A DNA stretch of 23,820 nucleotides from CAZMNY01 sp964635375 (lineage in GTDB: Bacteria > Planctomycetota > Planctomycetia > Pirellulales > Pirellulaceae), in NCBI GenBank assembly GCA_964635375.1, contig CAZWOU010000109.1, forward strand, positions 1 through 23,820, in the 5' to 3' direction. The notes under the pieces were generated by a model. That model had not been told where the DNA came from, made no database searches, and saw nothing but the letters and a program-made list of their open reading frames with translations. Below are positions 23,490-23,820 of the stretch, piece after piece. The position numbers were made by a program, and so were the translations under genes. How positions within the stretch are numbered: the stretch's first letter is position 1; each line of letters opens with the position of its first letter.

Positions 23490-23820
23490 ATGTCAAATCG
23501 CGAAAATCAGACCATTCAGGTCGCTTTGATCCTGTTTGTGATTATCACGGTCGTGCTTTGTGTGTTCACCTATTTCTTTTACTCCCAAAGCGAAGAACGC
23601 GGGAAATCGCTGGCACAAGCTGAGGCGCGACTGCAGACGATGGCGGTCTCCCACGACCTGCTCGACTCCAAGGTGCAACACCTTCGCTTCTTCATCGGGA
23701 TGAAAGACACCGATCGATCCTCGCTGGAGGACGCCAAGCTGCCCACCGACGACGACTTGGACGCGATCAAGGCCAAGTTCGACAAGGACATGGAGGTTTA
23801 CGGCCAGGGCCTGCCGAAAG
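23490..23820 (+). CDS. Membrane-anchored coiled-coil protein, partial (runs off the right edge)
   Basis: At least 110 codons are visible from ATG 23490, with GGAG 11 bases upstream; no stop occurs before the window ends. The protein begins MSNRENQTIQ, then one hydrophobic anchor (about 11-31, VALILFVIITVVLCVFTYFFY), then a charged helical segment with heptad-like spacing (SEERGKSLAQAEARLQTM and onward). This is a signal-anchor protein with a periplasmic or cytoplasmic coiled coil. I recall similar N-termini in planctomycete hypothetical proteins but cannot name a function. The long structured leader and good promoter upstream support it being a real, expressed gene. Confidence 0.8.
   Translation, partial: MSNRENQTIQVALILFVIITVVLCVFTYFFYSQSEERGKSLAQAEARLQTMAVSHDLLDSKVQHLRFFIGMKDTDRSSLEDAKLPTDDDLDAIKAKFDKDMEVYGQGLPK

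Noticed and set aside
1..23820. CRISPR arrays, transposons, integrases, tRNA and rRNA genes
   Set aside because: I looked for spaced direct repeats, terminal inverted repeats with transposase motifs and tRNA cloverleaf arms and saw none; a tRNA or covariance-model scan could still find a small RNA that I missed.

Overview
The window looks like part of a planctomycete chromosome, most likely from the Pirellulales. The grounds are family content and gene order, not a database search: a long flotillin next to a giant DUF3686 ATPase, a futalosine-type menaquinone gene set, a coaE-rho-ribH-nusB-ftsY run, DUF1338 and PqqB-like proteins, moderate-to-high GC, and several genes with weak or no Shine-Dalgarno sequence. 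I see no transposase, integrase, CRISPR array, tRNA or rRNA. Every well-recognised gene reads as chromosomal core or lineage-typical accessory content.

Layout. (1) 1-7776, plus strand: the last codons of an upstream gene, a membrane-anchored flotillin/SPFH protein (701 aa), then a 1,802-aa DUF3686 AAA ATPase that contains a 10-N assembly gap. This pair is the least understood part of the window. (2) 7793-9640, minus: an FHA-GAF-sigma54-activator-Fis regulator that converges on the ATPase gene with 16 bases between stop codons. (3) 9641-10211: a 571-base gap holding a good plus-strand promoter and a structured leader. (4) 10212-14958, plus: ubiE, ubiX-like, ubiA-like (mqnP-type), a HEAT-repeat lipoprotein and mqnE. 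Together these supply the radical-SAM second step, and probably the prenylation, decarboxylation-cofactor and methylation steps, of menaquinone made through futalosine. A DUF1499 protein follows. (5) 15484-17465, minus: a Tat-exported PqqB-like metallo-hydrolase and a DUF1338 dioxygenase-like protein. (6) 17675-22246, minus: ftsY, nusB, ribH, rho and coaE, a housekeeping run in the order coaE-rho-ribH-nusB-ftsY. (7) 22247-23820: a small four-helix membrane protein on the minus strand, flanked by two gene-poor stretches, then the start of a membrane-anchored protein that runs off the right edge.

How the genes work together. The menaquinone genes form one directional block, with ubiE and ubiX translationally coupled by an ATGA overlap and ubiA 12 bases further on. 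The block lacks mqnA, mqnB, mqnC, mqnD and a UbiD-like decarboxylase, so these must lie elsewhere. The coaE-to-ftsY block joins coenzyme A synthesis, transcription termination and antitermination (Rho, NusB), riboflavin synthesis and membrane targeting. The flotillin and ATPase genes probably encode a membrane scaffold and a remodelling motor that act together, but what they act on is unknown.

Called start codons differ from the longest open frame at four genes: the sigma54 activator (GTG at 9640), ubiX (10919), nusB (19238) and rho (21443). The reasons are given in those entries.
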